Shown piece by piece: positions 1 through 8,028 of a DNA stretch of 64,000 nt. The stretch comes from Sphingomonadaceae bacterium PASS1. Its GTDB lineage: Bacteria > Pseudomonadota > Alphaproteobacteria > Sphingomonadales > Sphingomonadaceae. Within the stretch, counting starts at the first letter, position 1; every line of letters starts with the position of its first letter. The translations under genes were made by a program, and so were the position numbers. Below the pieces are notes generated by a model. The model did not search any database and was not told the origin of the DNA. It worked only from the letters and a program-made list of their open reading frames with translations. The stretch is taken from positions 242,914 through 306,913 of the forward strand of contig NKIR01000001.1 of NCBI GenBank assembly GCA_002255985.1, read 5' to 3'.

Positions 1-202
1 GTGGCGCGGAATAGGAATTTGCCACTCCCGAAACGAAATATTCGTTCGTTGTGTAGCCCAACTTTGCAACGTCATATGTTCCCGTCATCAGCGTCGGCAC
101 GCCTTCGATAGGTGCAACTTCGGGCGATTTCGCTTCGGCTGTATCGATTGTAAGCGCCGCCGCCAGCAGCACTCCGGTTATCGCACAAAGAAACTTCAAC
201 AT
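1..202 (-). CDS. Exported alpha/beta-hydrolase-domain protein, N-terminal fragment (cut by window edge)
   Basis: The ATG at 202 opens a frame that runs off the left edge. The first 24 or so residues form a lipoprotein/Sec-type signal (basic start, LLAAAL core, ending near AEA). Residues about 40-65 (VAKLGYTTNEYFVSG followed by ANSYSAP) line up with residues near 57-80 of the complete protein at 59934-61511 (MAKAGYIEEEFFLSG, ANAYDW). The two are therefore paralogues of the large secreted 'alpha/beta hydrolase domain' family (Pfam Abhydrolase_10-like, from memory). It probably acts in the periplasm or outer envelope as an esterase. Only 67 codons are visible, so the catalytic residues cannot be checked. 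Confidence 0.7.
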   Translation of the reverse strand, partial: MLKFLCAITGVLLAAALTIDTAEAKSPEVAPIEGVPTLMTGTYDVAKLGYTTNEYFVSGVANSYSAP

Positions 203-264
203 CCTGTTCGTCCCAATTTACGAAAATTCATGTCGGCGAAATCACTAATCTACATTCGATCAAA

Positions 265-1374
265 TCATTTCAGATGCTTCTGAAAGAATTTGGCGATAGC
301 CGCATAGGCATCCTGAGCCTCGGGCACATTGGCGGAATAGATATAGCAATGCCCAAGCCCCTCGCCGACAATCAGTTCTGACGCAACGTCTGCCTTGAGG
401 AGTTGGTTATGCGTATAAATAGCCGGGCTCATGTCCGATGCGCGCGTGCCAGTGATCACCAACGTTGGTGGAAATTTCGCGAGCACATCAAGATGCCCGG
501 CAGGTGAAACCATCGGATCATTGGCCTCTACGCCCTCAAAATAGGACATCATCGTTTTCATCAACCCCGATGGTGGCTTAGTCGATCCCGCAGGTGGCGG
601 CGGCGGGAATGCGCCGTCCACATAGCCCGCGATATAGCTTGAATCGCCTGTGGCGAAACGCGCCGCTCCAGAGCCAAAAATTCCAATCGCCGCCGGTTGC
701 GGCAGGCCTTGTTTGGGCAACCAAGCGGCCACCTGAGCTGACAAAGCGCCACCTGCAGAACAGCCATAAATCCCGATCTGCGAGGATTTGTAAGTTTTGA
801 GCAGTTCCCGATACACTGCGGCGACATCCTCAGTCGCGGCGGGGAATTTTGCCTCAGGCCCCTGGCGATAATTTACACTGATAACTTTGTATTTTCCAAC
901 AGAGGCAATCGGCAGCGATTCAAGGATCGCGCAAGCATCGGCACAGACCGAAAAACCGCCGCCATGAAGATTGATCAGAACCCGATTGGGCTGGGTTTTT
1001 TCGCCTTTGGGAGTGATGACACGGGTTGGCACTCCGGCAATTTTCTGTTCGACAATATCGGCCGGATATCGCTCATGCATCATCTTTACGGACGGGGCTA
1101 AAACCATCTCCATGCCCATCCGCATGGTTGCGATGTCGAGATTATCCGGCATCGAGAAAGATGGCATGCCGGCGCGGGCGCGAAGCGAGTCAGCGGCTTC
1201 CTTGCTCATAAAGCTCGAAGGCGGCAAATCGAACGCGGGCACATGCACTGTGCCGTCCTTTTCAAAAGTCGGACGGGGGCTTGGCGTGTCTTGCGCCGAT
1301 ACAGGCATTTGTATTACGCTGATGGCGGCCAATTCGAAAAGACCCAGCGTTAGCATTGCTTTGGAAATCTTCAT
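265..1374 (-). CDS. Secreted HSL-family (family IV) esterase/lipase
   Basis: This is a 369-residue alpha/beta hydrolase of the hormone-sensitive-lipase type. The oxyanion motif HGGG is near residue 136, the nucleophile elbow GCSAGG near 205 (the usual GDSAGG with Asp changed to Cys), an acid in the ITGTRASDMS segment, and the catalytic His in GLGHCY near 342. An N-terminal signal peptide ends at about SAQ, so the enzyme is exported. I chose the ATG at 1374 over the upstream one at 1416 because GGAGG lies 7 bases before it and the signal peptide starts cleanly. It probably hydrolyses an acyl ester of the cluster substrate. It lies behind the partial hydrolase at 1-202 on the same strand and is divergent from matB. 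Confidence 0.85.
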   Translation of the reverse strand: MKISKAMLTLGLFELAAISVIQMPVSAQDTPSPRPTFEKDGTVHVPAFDLPPSSFMSKEAADSLRARAGMPSFSMPDNLDIATMRMGMEMVLAPSVKMMHERYPADIVEQKIAGVPTRVITPKGEKTQPNRVLINLHGGGFSVCADACAILESLPIASVGKYKVISVNYRQGPEAKFPAATEDVAAVYRELLKTYKSSQIGIYGCSAGGALSAQVAAWLPKQGLPQPAAIGIFGSGAARFATGDSSYIAGYVDGAFPPPPPAGSTKPPSGLMKTMMSYFEGVEANDPMVSPAGHLDVLAKFPPTLVITGTRASDMSPAIYTHNQLLKADVASELIVGEGLGHCYIYSANVPEAQDAYAAIAKFFQKHLK

Positions 1375-1499
1375 CTTCGTACCTCCGAAATATGTCAGCA
1401 TCCGCCGGTCATTCACGATTCTGGACAGAACAGCCCGTTAGCAATCGTGATGGTCCCCGTTGAGACATTTGAAATGCCGAGGATAACGCGATTCAACTA

Positions 1500-1507
1500 T
1501 AATGCAA
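1500..1507 (-). promoter_or_regulatory. TTGCATTA element (candidate operator)
   Basis: Read on the minus strand this is TTGCATTA, followed after three bases by TTGAATC. The same octamer occurs in gaps at 29646, 37114 and 37298, each followed within a few bases by TGA- or GGATTC-like sequence. The role as operator is inferred from recurrence alone. Confidence 0.4.
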
Positions 1508-1598
1508 TGCACACGTATCGCAGCATTATGTGTTTTCGCTGGCCGACTTTCTTACCGCTGTTACAGATCGGAGCCGGTTGCGCGCGTTTGCTGCTATA

Positions 1599-1610
1599 TT
1601 GCAATTGCAA
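1599..1610. promoter_or_regulatory. Perfect 12-bp palindrome TTGCAATTGCAA
   Basis: This is a self-complementary dodecamer about 103 bases before the matB start. It shares the TTGCA half-site with the other gap elements. It is a candidate dimeric repressor or activator site; no binding protein is encoded nearby. Confidence 0.4.
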
Positions 1611-1712
1611 ACGCGCAAATCATTCGGTAGCTCACCGTCGCTATAGTCAACCATAGCAAACTCAGCCGAGGCGCGTAAAACTCAAGTCGCCTGCAACAAT
1701 CAAGGTTCGTCC

Positions 1713-3230
1713 ATGTCCAACCTTTACACCCTTTTGCAGACGCGCTTTCCGGAGGATGGGTCGCACGCATTCGCGACCCTCCGCGATGGAACGGTAATCA
1801 GCTATGCTGGCGTTGAAGAAGCTTCTGCGCGCTATGCGAACTTACTGGTGTTGCTGGAAGTTCAGCCCGGTGACCGGGTGGCTATCCAGGCCCCAAAGAG
1901 CATCGACATGCTGATGCTCTACCTTGGATGTTTGCGTACCGGAGCAGTTTTCTTACCCTTGAACCCGGCCTACACCGCAGGCGAGCTTGATTATTTCATG
2001 CGCGATTCCCAGCCTGCTTTATTTGTGTGCGATCCGGCGCAGGAAGAATCGATCCGCGCGCTGGCGAACGCCGCTGGTGTTGGCCGGGTTGAGACGCTGG
2101 GCGATGCGGGATCGGGAACGCTCGCGGCGCTGGCAGGGAAATGTGAAGCTGATTTTGCGACTATCAACTGCGACGACGATAATCTGGCAGCAATCCTCTA
2201 CACATCCGGCACTACTGGCCGGTCAAAGGGTGCAATGTTAAGCCACGGAAATCTCGCATCGAACGCCTTTACCCTGAGAGACTATTGGCGTTTCAACAGC
2301 GATGATACGCTGCTCCACGCACTGCCGATCTTCCACACGCACGGTCTTTTCGTGGCAACCAATGTGACGCTGGCATCTGGCGCATCGATGATCTTTCATT
2401 CCGCCTTTGATGTCGAGGATGTACTAGAGGCTTTGCCGCGCGCAACGGCGATGATGGGCGTGCCCACTTTCTATATCCGCCTTCTGAAGGAGCCCCGCTT
2501 CACAGAAGAACTTGTTGCCCATATGCGCCTGTTCATTTCGGGGTCTGCGCCGCTCTCAGCGGACATTCACCGCGCGTTTTCCGAGCGTACCGGCCACTCA
2601 ATCCTTGAACGCTATGGCATGACAGAGACAAACATGAATACGTCCAATCCCTATGATGGGGACCGTATCGCCGGAACAGTTGGCCTGCCTCTACCAGGCG
2701 TCTCAATTCGCATCGCTGACCCCGAAACAGGTGTCGTTTTACCGCAAGGGGAAATCGGCGTGATCGAAATCGCCGGGCCCAACGTCTTTCAGGGCTATTG
2801 GCAAATGCCTGAGAAGACAGCAGCAGAATTCCGGGGTGATTATTTCATTTCCGGCGACCTTGGGTTGATCGATGCCAGGGGCTACGTCTCAATCGTCGGG
2901 CGCGCCAAGGATTTGATCATTTCAGGCGGCTATAATATCTATCCGGCAGAAGTGGAAAATGCTTTGGACGAACTTAGCCAGGTTCGCGAGTCAGCAGTGA
3001 TCGGCGTTCCCCACCCTGATATGGGTGAAGGCATAATAGCGGTCGTGGTCCCGGCCGTATCAGGCTTTAGCGATGGCGCCGCATTAAAGGCTGCGCTTGC
3101 CGACAGCCTGGCCCGTTTCAAACAGCCGCGCGTGATTGCCTTTGTCGAAGAACTACCCAAGAACACGATGGGAAAAGTCCAGAAAACTGTGCTGCGTGAA
3201 GAATTTGCAACGACATTCGAACCACATTGA
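1713..3230 (+). CDS. matB: Malonyl-CoA synthetase (MatB-type acyl-CoA ligase)
   Basis: This 505-residue AMP-forming ligase activates malonate (or methylmalonate) with ATP and CoA. The P-loop YTSGTTGRSKGAM lies at residues 163-175, the substrate-pocket signature HTHGLFVATNVTL in the middle, the adenylate motif RYGMTETNMNTSNPYDG near 302, the hinge region near 395, and the C-terminal catalytic lysine in NTMGKVQK at residue 488. RYGMTETNMNTSNPYDGDR is almost unchanged in characterised MatB proteins of other alphaproteobacteria, which supports a dicarboxylate rather than fatty-acid substrate. A MatC-like transporter lies one gene downstream, reinforcing the malonate assignment. A malonyl-CoA decarboxylase is not seen in the window. 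Confidence 0.88.
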   Translation: MSNLYTLLQTRFPEDGSHAFATLRDGTVISYAGVEEASARYANLLVLLEVQPGDRVAIQAPKSIDMLMLYLGCLRTGAVFLPLNPAYTAGELDYFMRDSQPALFVCDPAQEESIRALANAAGVGRVETLGDAGSGTLAALAGKCEADFATINCDDDNLAAILYTSGTTGRSKGAMLSHGNLASNAFTLRDYWRFNSDDTLLHALPIFHTHGLFVATNVTLASGASMIFHSAFDVEDVLEALPRATAMMGVPTFYIRLLKEPRFTEELVAHMRLFISGSAPLSADIHRAFSERTGHSILERYGMTETNMNTSNPYDGDRIAGTVGLPLPGVSIRIADPETGVVLPQGEIGVIEIAGPNVFQGYWQMPEKTAAEFRGDYFISGDLGLIDARGYVSIVGRAKDLIISGGYNIYPAEVENALDELSQVRESAVIGVPHPDMGEGIIAVVVPAVSGFSDGAALKAALADSLARFKQPRVIAFVEELPKNTMGKVQKTVLREEFATTFEPH

Positions 3231-3270
3231 ATGCGCCAGAATGACAATCAAAAAAGGAACAATAACAGCT

Positions 3271-4092
3271 ATGACTGATGCATCCGCCAATGTCGCAATT
3301 GTTACTGGGGCGGCCGGTGGCATGGGCGCCGCCATCGCCAAGGCCTTTGCCGATCTAGGTCAGCCATTGATCTTGTGCGATATCCACGCTGGCCCGTTAG
3401 AGGCCATCGCCAGTGCGCTTTCAGGGCAAGTACCCGTTGCTGTGGTCACAGGCGACGTGACAGACCCAGAATACCCCACGCTGATCATCGCCGCCCTTGG
3501 TGCTCGCAAAATAGGGGCGCTGGCGCATGCTGCCGGTGTGTCTCCCGCGATGGCCGATGGCAAGCGAGTGTTTGCAATCAACTTCACAGCGACCAAAACC
3601 CTTGTCGAGGCGCTGTTGCCGCACATGGCCATCGGCGGCGCAGCGATTTTGATCTCTTCCAATTCTGGCCAGATCATTGCGCGACCCTTTTTCGACAGGG
3701 CCTTGAAAAAGGTACTTCGGGGCGACTCATCACTTTTACTCAAGTTGATGTTGCGCAATTCCCGGGCGGCGTATCCGATGTCGAAACGCGCAGTTCAACT
3801 CTATGCGCCCGCCATGTCACCAGCATTCGGCAAAATGGGCGCCAGGATCGTATCGCTTTCGCCGGGCATCATCGATACCAAGATGGGTAGGCTAGAACAG
3901 AGCGTCGGTCCGGAAATGGACAAGATGATTGCGGTGACGCCACTCGCACGGATGGGCGAGCCGCATGAAATTGCCTCGGTCGTCACCTTTCTCGCATCGT
4001 CCGCGGCCAGCTATATCACAGGCACCGATATATTGGTCGATGGCGGCACCGTTGCAGGTATCGCTGCTGTCGGAGGCGTATTGAAGCTTTGA
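3271..4092 (+). CDS. Short-chain dehydrogenase/reductase (3-alpha-HSD-like)
   Basis: This 273-residue classical SDR has the nucleotide motif TGAAGGMG at residues 12-19, an AHAAG variant of NNAG, the catalytic Ser in ILISSNSG, and Tyr/Lys in YPMSK, followed by SPGIIDT. The overall layout, with a long insert between the Ser and Tyr, resembles the 3-alpha-hydroxysteroid dehydrogenase/carbonyl reductase type. In-frame ATGs exist at 3136 (inside matB) and 3241; I chose 3271 because the Rossmann strand begins directly after it and AAAAAGGA precedes it. It sits 40 bases after matB and before matC, presumably co-transcribed. The substrate is unknown; an alcohol/ketone of the cluster compound is likely. 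Confidence 0.85.
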   Translation: MTDASANVAIVTGAAGGMGAAIAKAFADLGQPLILCDIHAGPLEAIASALSGQVPVAVVTGDVTDPEYPTLIIAALGARKIGALAHAAGVSPAMADGKRVFAINFTATKTLVEALLPHMAIGGAAILISSNSGQIIARPFFDRALKKVLRGDSSLLLKLMLRNSRAAYPMSKRAVQLYAPAMSPAFGKMGARIVSLSPGIIDTKMGRLEQSVGPEMDKMIAVTPLARMGEPHEIASVVTFLASSAASYITGTDILVDGGTVAGIAAVGGVLKL

Positions 4093-4139
4093 ATTCGTGA
4101 GACGAGGGGCAAAGCCCCCGTGGTTGGGGAGAGAGTATA

Positions 4140-5387
4140 ATGTCAATTGCTGCGATTACGTTGCTGGCCTTGCTGGCGGCCATTGTCTTGTCGATGGTAT
4201 CGCGGCTGAACATTGGGCTGCTGGCAATCGGTATGGCCTGGATCATCGGCGTCTATGCGGCAGGAGGCAAACCCGATTCCGTGATGGCAGGCTTCCCCGT
4301 TGATCTCTTCCTCACGCTATCGGGGGTCTGTTTTTTGTTTGCCATTGCGGAACTGAACGGCACCTTCCCTGTGATGGCGCAGCGGGTGATGGGCGGCACA
4401 GCGCGCAGCCGCGTGGCAATCCCGCTTAGCTTTTTTGTCAGCGCGATGATTATTTCCGCAGTGGGACCGGGAGCGATTGCAAGCACTGCGCTGATCGTTC
4501 CGATTGCCGCTGCTATTGGTAGACGGGCACATATTCCGCCGATGTTGACGGCTTTGATGGTCGCGAATGGCGCCAATGCGGGCAACCTGTCACCGATCAG
4601 CGCAGTTGGCGTTATCGCAAATTCACGGATGGCAGAGGCTGGGTTGGGCGGAAATGAGATAGCCGTGATGCTGGCTAACCTAGGCGCGCATGTTCTCGTC
4701 TCGTTGATCGCATGGATATGGTTTTTGCCCAAATTGCGCGCGGCGAATGCAGTCCCGGCAATCGAGGAAAACGGAATCGGGGCTGCCGAGTTTACACGTG
4801 CCCATATGATAACCCTTGCGGTGTTGTCGGTGTGGATTGTTGGCATCGTGCTATTCAAGGCGAACCTTGCATTTTCCGCCTTTGCCGCTGGCGTGGCGCT
4901 CATCCTTTTGCGTGCTGGCGATGAAAAGGCGGCCATCGCGCGAATGCCTTGGGGCATCCTGCTGATGGTGTGCGGCGTCGCGACACTCGTTGCATTGGTT
5001 CAGGCCAATGGGGGGACAGAGTTATTCAGTGCATTGATCGCCCGCGTGGCTGGAGCGGAATCAATTTACGGCGTTATCGCTTTCGCCACGGGACTGATTT
5101 CAACCTATAGCAGCACGTCTGGTGTGGTGCTGCCAGTGTTCCTTCCGATGGTCCCAAGCCTTGCCACCGCCACAGGAGCAACCGAACCGCTTGCCATCGC
5201 GCTGTCGATCAATGTCGGCTCGTCTTTGGTCGATGTTTCGCCGCTGTCTACACTGGGCGCTCTTTGCGTTGCAGCGCTCGGCAAGGATGAAGCCGACCCG
5301 AAGCTCTATTTCAAACTGCTGGCGTGGGGAATGGCGATGACTGTCGTCGGTGCCGCGTTATGCCAGATTGGCGCGATGTTGTTCTGA
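4140..5387 (+). CDS. matC: MatC-like dicarboxylate (malonate) carrier
   Basis: This is a 415-residue, very hydrophobic inner-membrane protein with about ten to twelve helices. The N-terminal half matches the MatC N-domain pattern (SRLNIGLLAIGMAWIIG, then a GFPVDLFLTLSGVCFLF segment). NGANAGNLSPIS and, in the C-half, INVGSSLVDVSPLSTLGAL form the paired re-entrant substrate-binding hairpins expected of ion-transporter-superfamily carriers. Behind matB it most simply imports malonate or a related short dicarboxylate for activation. GGGGAGAG about 8 bases upstream is a good ribosome-binding site. The gene ends 26 bases from the converging DUF6285-like gene. Confidence 0.82.
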   Translation: MSIAAITLLALLAAIVLSMVSRLNIGLLAIGMAWIIGVYAAGGKPDSVMAGFPVDLFLTLSGVCFLFAIAELNGTFPVMAQRVMGGTARSRVAIPLSFFVSAMIISAVGPGAIASTALIVPIAAAIGRRAHIPPMLTALMVANGANAGNLSPISAVGVIANSRMAEAGLGGNEIAVMLANLGAHVLVSLIAWIWFLPKLRAANAVPAIEENGIGAAEFTRAHMITLAVLSVWIVGIVLFKANLAFSAFAAGVALILLRAGDEKAAIARMPWGILLMVCGVATLVALVQANGGTELFSALIARVAGAESIYGVIAFATGLISTYSSTSGVVLPVFLPMVPSLATATGATEPLAIALSINVGSSLVDVSPLSTLGALCVAALGKDEADPKLYFKLLAWGMAMTVVGAALCQIGAMLF

Positions 5388-5413
5388 ACCTGGGCATATA
5401 GCTCTAAATGCGC

Positions 5414-5902
5414 CTAGTCGCGCGGAGCCCGTTTCGCTTCTACCGTTTCCAGCAACTGCCATATGCGTTGATCGAGGGCCTTCGCGGCGGGACCGATGCC
5501 GTCCTCCAGAACCGCTTGCGCCGTTACCAGCAGGACACGGAGCCGATGGTTTTCGGCGTCTAGTATGCTGATTTTCAGGCCCGGATCGCGAGAGGTCGCA
5601 GCATCGTGGTATTGACCCGCGATGGACGCTGGTAGCAACGGAGCAGCCTCTCCCAAAATCGCGCGGATCGCGGCATTTTCCTCCACCCTCAGTTCGGCGG
5701 CATCGTCCACACTGTTGGCGCATATCCGCAATACCATCGCCGACAGCCGCGCCATCGGCGACACATAGGGGTCTTCAATAGCCGGAGCGATGCGATCACG
5801 CAGAAATTCTTCCAGCCCGTGCAGCGCGTTGTCGATGCTCAGGTTTCCCGGACTCAGATTTTCGGGGCTCAGGCTTTTCGGAGACATGCCTTTGTCAGTC
5901 AT
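5414..5902 (-). CDS. DUF6285-like protein of the acyl-CoA/phosphotransferase operon
   Basis: The protein has 162 residues. The C-terminal 130 are helical and resemble the small DUF6285 proteins found beside APH-type kinases and acyl-CoA dehydrogenases: a start such as ALHGLEEFLRDRIAPAIEDP, then a long helix with paired acidic/basic residues and a final LLETVEAKRAPRD. Family assignment is from memory. The start ATG at 5902 overlaps the stop of the kinase gene (ATGA), so translation is coupled. The N-terminus carries three SPxxL pentapeptides before the conserved part. No enzymatic motif is visible; a partner or stabiliser of the kinase is a reasonable guess. Confidence 0.65.
   Translation of the reverse strand: MTDKGMSPKSLSPENLSPGNLSIDNALHGLEEFLRDRIAPAIEDPYVSPMARLSAMVLRICANSVDDAAELRVEENAAIRAILGEAAPLLPASIAGQYHDAATSRDPGLKISILDAENHRLRVLLVTAQAVLEDGIGPAAKALDQRIWQLLETVEAKRAPRD
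5840..5884 (-). repeat. Three 15-base units encoding SPxxL pentapeptides
   Basis: Three consecutive 15-base units encode SPKSL, SPENL and SPGNL near the N-terminus of the DUF6285-like protein. The units are related but not identical, consistent with an older in-frame tandem expansion forming a flexible linker. Confidence 0.75.
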
Positions 5903-6915
5903 CCCATAGCCCCCCGGGTCCGCATCATTTTCAGAATCAAGTCGCGGTGGAAATGCCCGGCGCGAATGCCAGATAACGCCATTGTCATCTCGCGGTTCTT
6001 GCCCGAGGCAAAGCCCGACGCTGCTGTGGTCCAGATGACACATGCCTTTACAGCAGTAAATAGTAACCACCAATCGAGCGCGGCGCGGTCTATGGCTATG
6101 CCGCTTGCGGCTTCCCAGCGCGCAAGGCCCTCGTCCAACGGATAATGCCGGGTGATCGGCCAAAACGGATCCAGCCCCCAAGCGACATCTTCCAACGGAT
6201 CGCCGATATGGCACATCTCCCAATCGAGAATCGCGCTGATATTGCCGTCCTCAGTGAAAAGGAAATTGCCCGACCGATAATCGCCGTGAACGATTGACGC
6301 TTTTGCCGGTTCGGGCGGCGGGTTGCGGCGAAGCCACCGCATTGCGCCCCGCACCGCGGGTTCGATCAGCGCTTCATTCTCGTCCAATATCGCTTCCCAC
6401 CGATCCAGCTCCAGCGCCCAATAGCCGCTAGGGGCTGCGCCGTTGCGCAAGGATTCCAAACCGACGGCTTTGTAGTCAATCGCCGCGAGCATCCCAAGGA
6501 TCGACCAATATTGTTCGCCAATCGCCGTCCCATGCCCGTCATACGGGTCGGTCAGCACAAAAGGACTGCCGGGCTTGCCGGGACACATGTCCATGATGAA
6601 GAATGGGCGGTCGAGCCACTTGGCATCAAGCTCTAGGAAATAAACGCCGGGTATCGGTAGCCCCTGCCCCGCCAGCGCGCGATAGACGTTATATTCAAGA
6701 TCGCGCTCGGCAACGACCAGCCCGGCGGTGGCATCGCGGCGCAGGATCAGGCGGCGGTCGATGGAAATCTCGCCTTCTTTCCATGTTGCATGAAAACGGA
6801 AGGTTTCCTGACTTGAGCCACCATAGATGCGGCCCAATTCGTCTACGACTATGCCGACTGCTTCTGGCATCCTGTGCGCCAGATAGGCCGCAACCTGTGC
6901 CTCAAGGCTGCTCAT
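5899..6915 (-). CDS. Phosphotransferase-family (APH/ACAD10-like) kinase
   Basis: This 338-residue protein has the aminoglycoside-phosphotransferase/choline-kinase fold. The catalytic loop is HGDYRSGNFLF near residue 210 (Asp as base, Asn as metal ligand) and the metal-binding motif is LDWEMCHIGDPLEDVAW near 230. Proteins of this type next to acyl-CoA enzymes are thought to phosphorylate hydroxyacyl-CoA intermediates, as in mammalian ACAD10/11 4-hydroxyacid catabolism. Here that would be a hydroxylated acyl-CoA of the cluster substrate (inference). It overlaps both neighbours by four bases, placing it in the same tightly coupled operon as the beta-barrel-like protein and crotonase. Confidence 0.85.
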   Translation of the reverse strand: MSSLEAQVAAYLAHRMPEAVGIVVDELGRIYGGSSQETFRFHATWKEGEISIDRRLILRRDATAGLVVAERDLEYNVYRALAGQGLPIPGVYFLELDAKWLDRPFFIMDMCPGKPGSPFVLTDPYDGHGTAIGEQYWSILGMLAAIDYKAVGLESLRNGAAPSGYWALELDRWEAILDENEALIEPAVRGAMRWLRRNPPPEPAKASIVHGDYRSGNFLFTEDGNISAILDWEMCHIGDPLEDVAWGLDPFWPITRHYPLDEGLARWEAASGIAIDRAALDWWLLFTAVKACVIWTTAASGFASGKNREMTMALSGIRAGHFHRDLILKMMRTRGAMG

Positions 6916-8012
6916 GGCACATCGAACATGCTGGTAAAGCCCGACGGAGTATGACGACCGATGACGAGCGACTCAAAGCAACCATGGCCATTCTGAACAG
7001 TGCCATCAGGCAGGGTCAGCTTGACGGTTGAGGTGGCTTGCGCATGTTCAGTGCTCGGTCCGTGCTTCGCACCCGCATTGCTCTCAATCTCGTCATAACC
7101 CGTAGCGAGCGGACCTTTGTTGAGGCCATGTGACCATTCCGGATTCATATAGCCGATGCCTGACAGATAAAAGCGCGCATGCGGCTTGATATCGATACGA
7201 TAACTGCCACCTGTTTCATCCTGTGCTGTTACCATCGCGCTGGCCGGGAAACGAGTGCCGGGGACAAATTCCATGTCCATTTGCGCGCCATGCAAATGTT
7301 CGACCGCGCCGTCATCGCGTACCATCACCGCGCCGAGATTCCAGACCTTGCCGTCTCCGTCTTCATTGACGAAGAAATGCACAATGCGATCCTCCAGATG
7401 TGCGGGCAGCCAAGCCCACCAGACCTGAAATTCCTGTGTGACCACTGGCATTTGCGGGTCGCGCAGGCCAATGTGGCGCACGCCCCAGCTGCGGTCGCGC
7501 GTTCCAAGCGTATTGGTTTCATTCAGCGTGATCGTCTGCCCGCCCGCCTTGATCCAGCCTGACCAGCGACCCAATTGCGTCATGCGGGTGATGTCTTGCA
7601 CGATACGCGGGCCGTTACGGCGGGTATTGCGCGGCTCCTCAATCGGCGCATGACGACCTGTAATGGTGATATCTGCCGAAATACCATACTCACTATCGTC
7701 GACGATGACACGCAAGACCTTCAGCGGCTCCACCACCTCGACGCGGATCGGACCAACCTGCGTATCCATCCGCTCCATATGCAAATGCCGCGAGGTGTGG
7801 AGATTATATTGCCGGTCGCCAATCCGCACGGCAAAGCCCGCATCCATGATATTTAGATGCGGATAAACGCCTAACGCCGCTGCGAAGAACACTTTGCCGT
7901 CGGTCGTATACCCGTTGAAGAAATAGCGGTCGTAGAAATTGCGGTCGGTACCCGAAAAGGCAATCGGATCGGGTGTCTGATGGATCGGATAATCATCCGC
8001 CTTGCTCAGCAT
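6912..8012 (-). CDS. Two-domain beta-barrel-like protein of unknown function (AttH/CrtC-like)
   Basis: This is a 366-residue protein with no signal peptide and few predicted helices. It is rich in Trp, His and Tyr strands such as NLHTSRHLHMERM, LGTRDRSWGVRHIG and EFQVWWAWLPAH. This pattern fits the two-lipocalin-domain proteins (AttH / hydroxyneurosporene-synthase-like; possibly DUF7064/DUF7065) often found in sterol and terpenoid catabolic clusters; that link is from memory and tentative. RSWGVR is characteristic. I chose the ATG at 8012 over the one at 8066 because AGGAAA precedes it and the longer start overlaps the crotonase. It may bind the hydrophobic substrate or act as a hydratase. 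Confidence 0.6.
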   Translation of the reverse strand: MLSKADDYPIHQTPDPIAFSGTDRNFYDRYFFNGYTTDGKVFFAAALGVYPHLNIMDAGFAVRIGDRQYNLHTSRHLHMERMDTQVGPIRVEVVEPLKVLRVIVDDSEYGISADITITGRHAPIEEPRNTRRNGPRIVQDITRMTQLGRWSGWIKAGGQTITLNETNTLGTRDRSWGVRHIGLRDPQMPVVTQEFQVWWAWLPAHLEDRIVHFFVNEDGDGKVWNLGAVMVRDDGAVEHLHGAQMDMEFVPGTRFPASAMVTAQDETGGSYRIDIKPHARFYLSGIGYMNPEWSHGLNKGPLATGYDEIESNAGAKHGPSTEHAQATSTVKLTLPDGTVQNGHGCFESLVIGRHTPSGFTSMFDVP

Positions 8013-8028
8013 GGGTATTTCCTTTCCG

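Larger units (their letters stand above)
1375..1712. promoter_or_regulatory. Divergent intergenic region between esterase and matB
   Basis: This is 338 bases without a convincing gene; a 69-codon frame here has no family features. It must hold the promoters of the leftward esterase and rightward matB. It is rich in TGCA elements: TAATGCAATGCA at 1500-1509 and the perfect palindrome TTGCAATTGCAA at 1599-1610. The final 30 bases carry a weak ribosome-binding site (AAGG) before matB. The TGCA elements resemble those in other promoters of the window. Confidence 0.6.

Noticed and set aside
1447-1656. A 69-codon plus-strand frame in the esterase/matB gap
   Set aside because: No family features, odd composition, no ribosome-binding site, and it overlaps the TGCA elements; more likely regulatory DNA.
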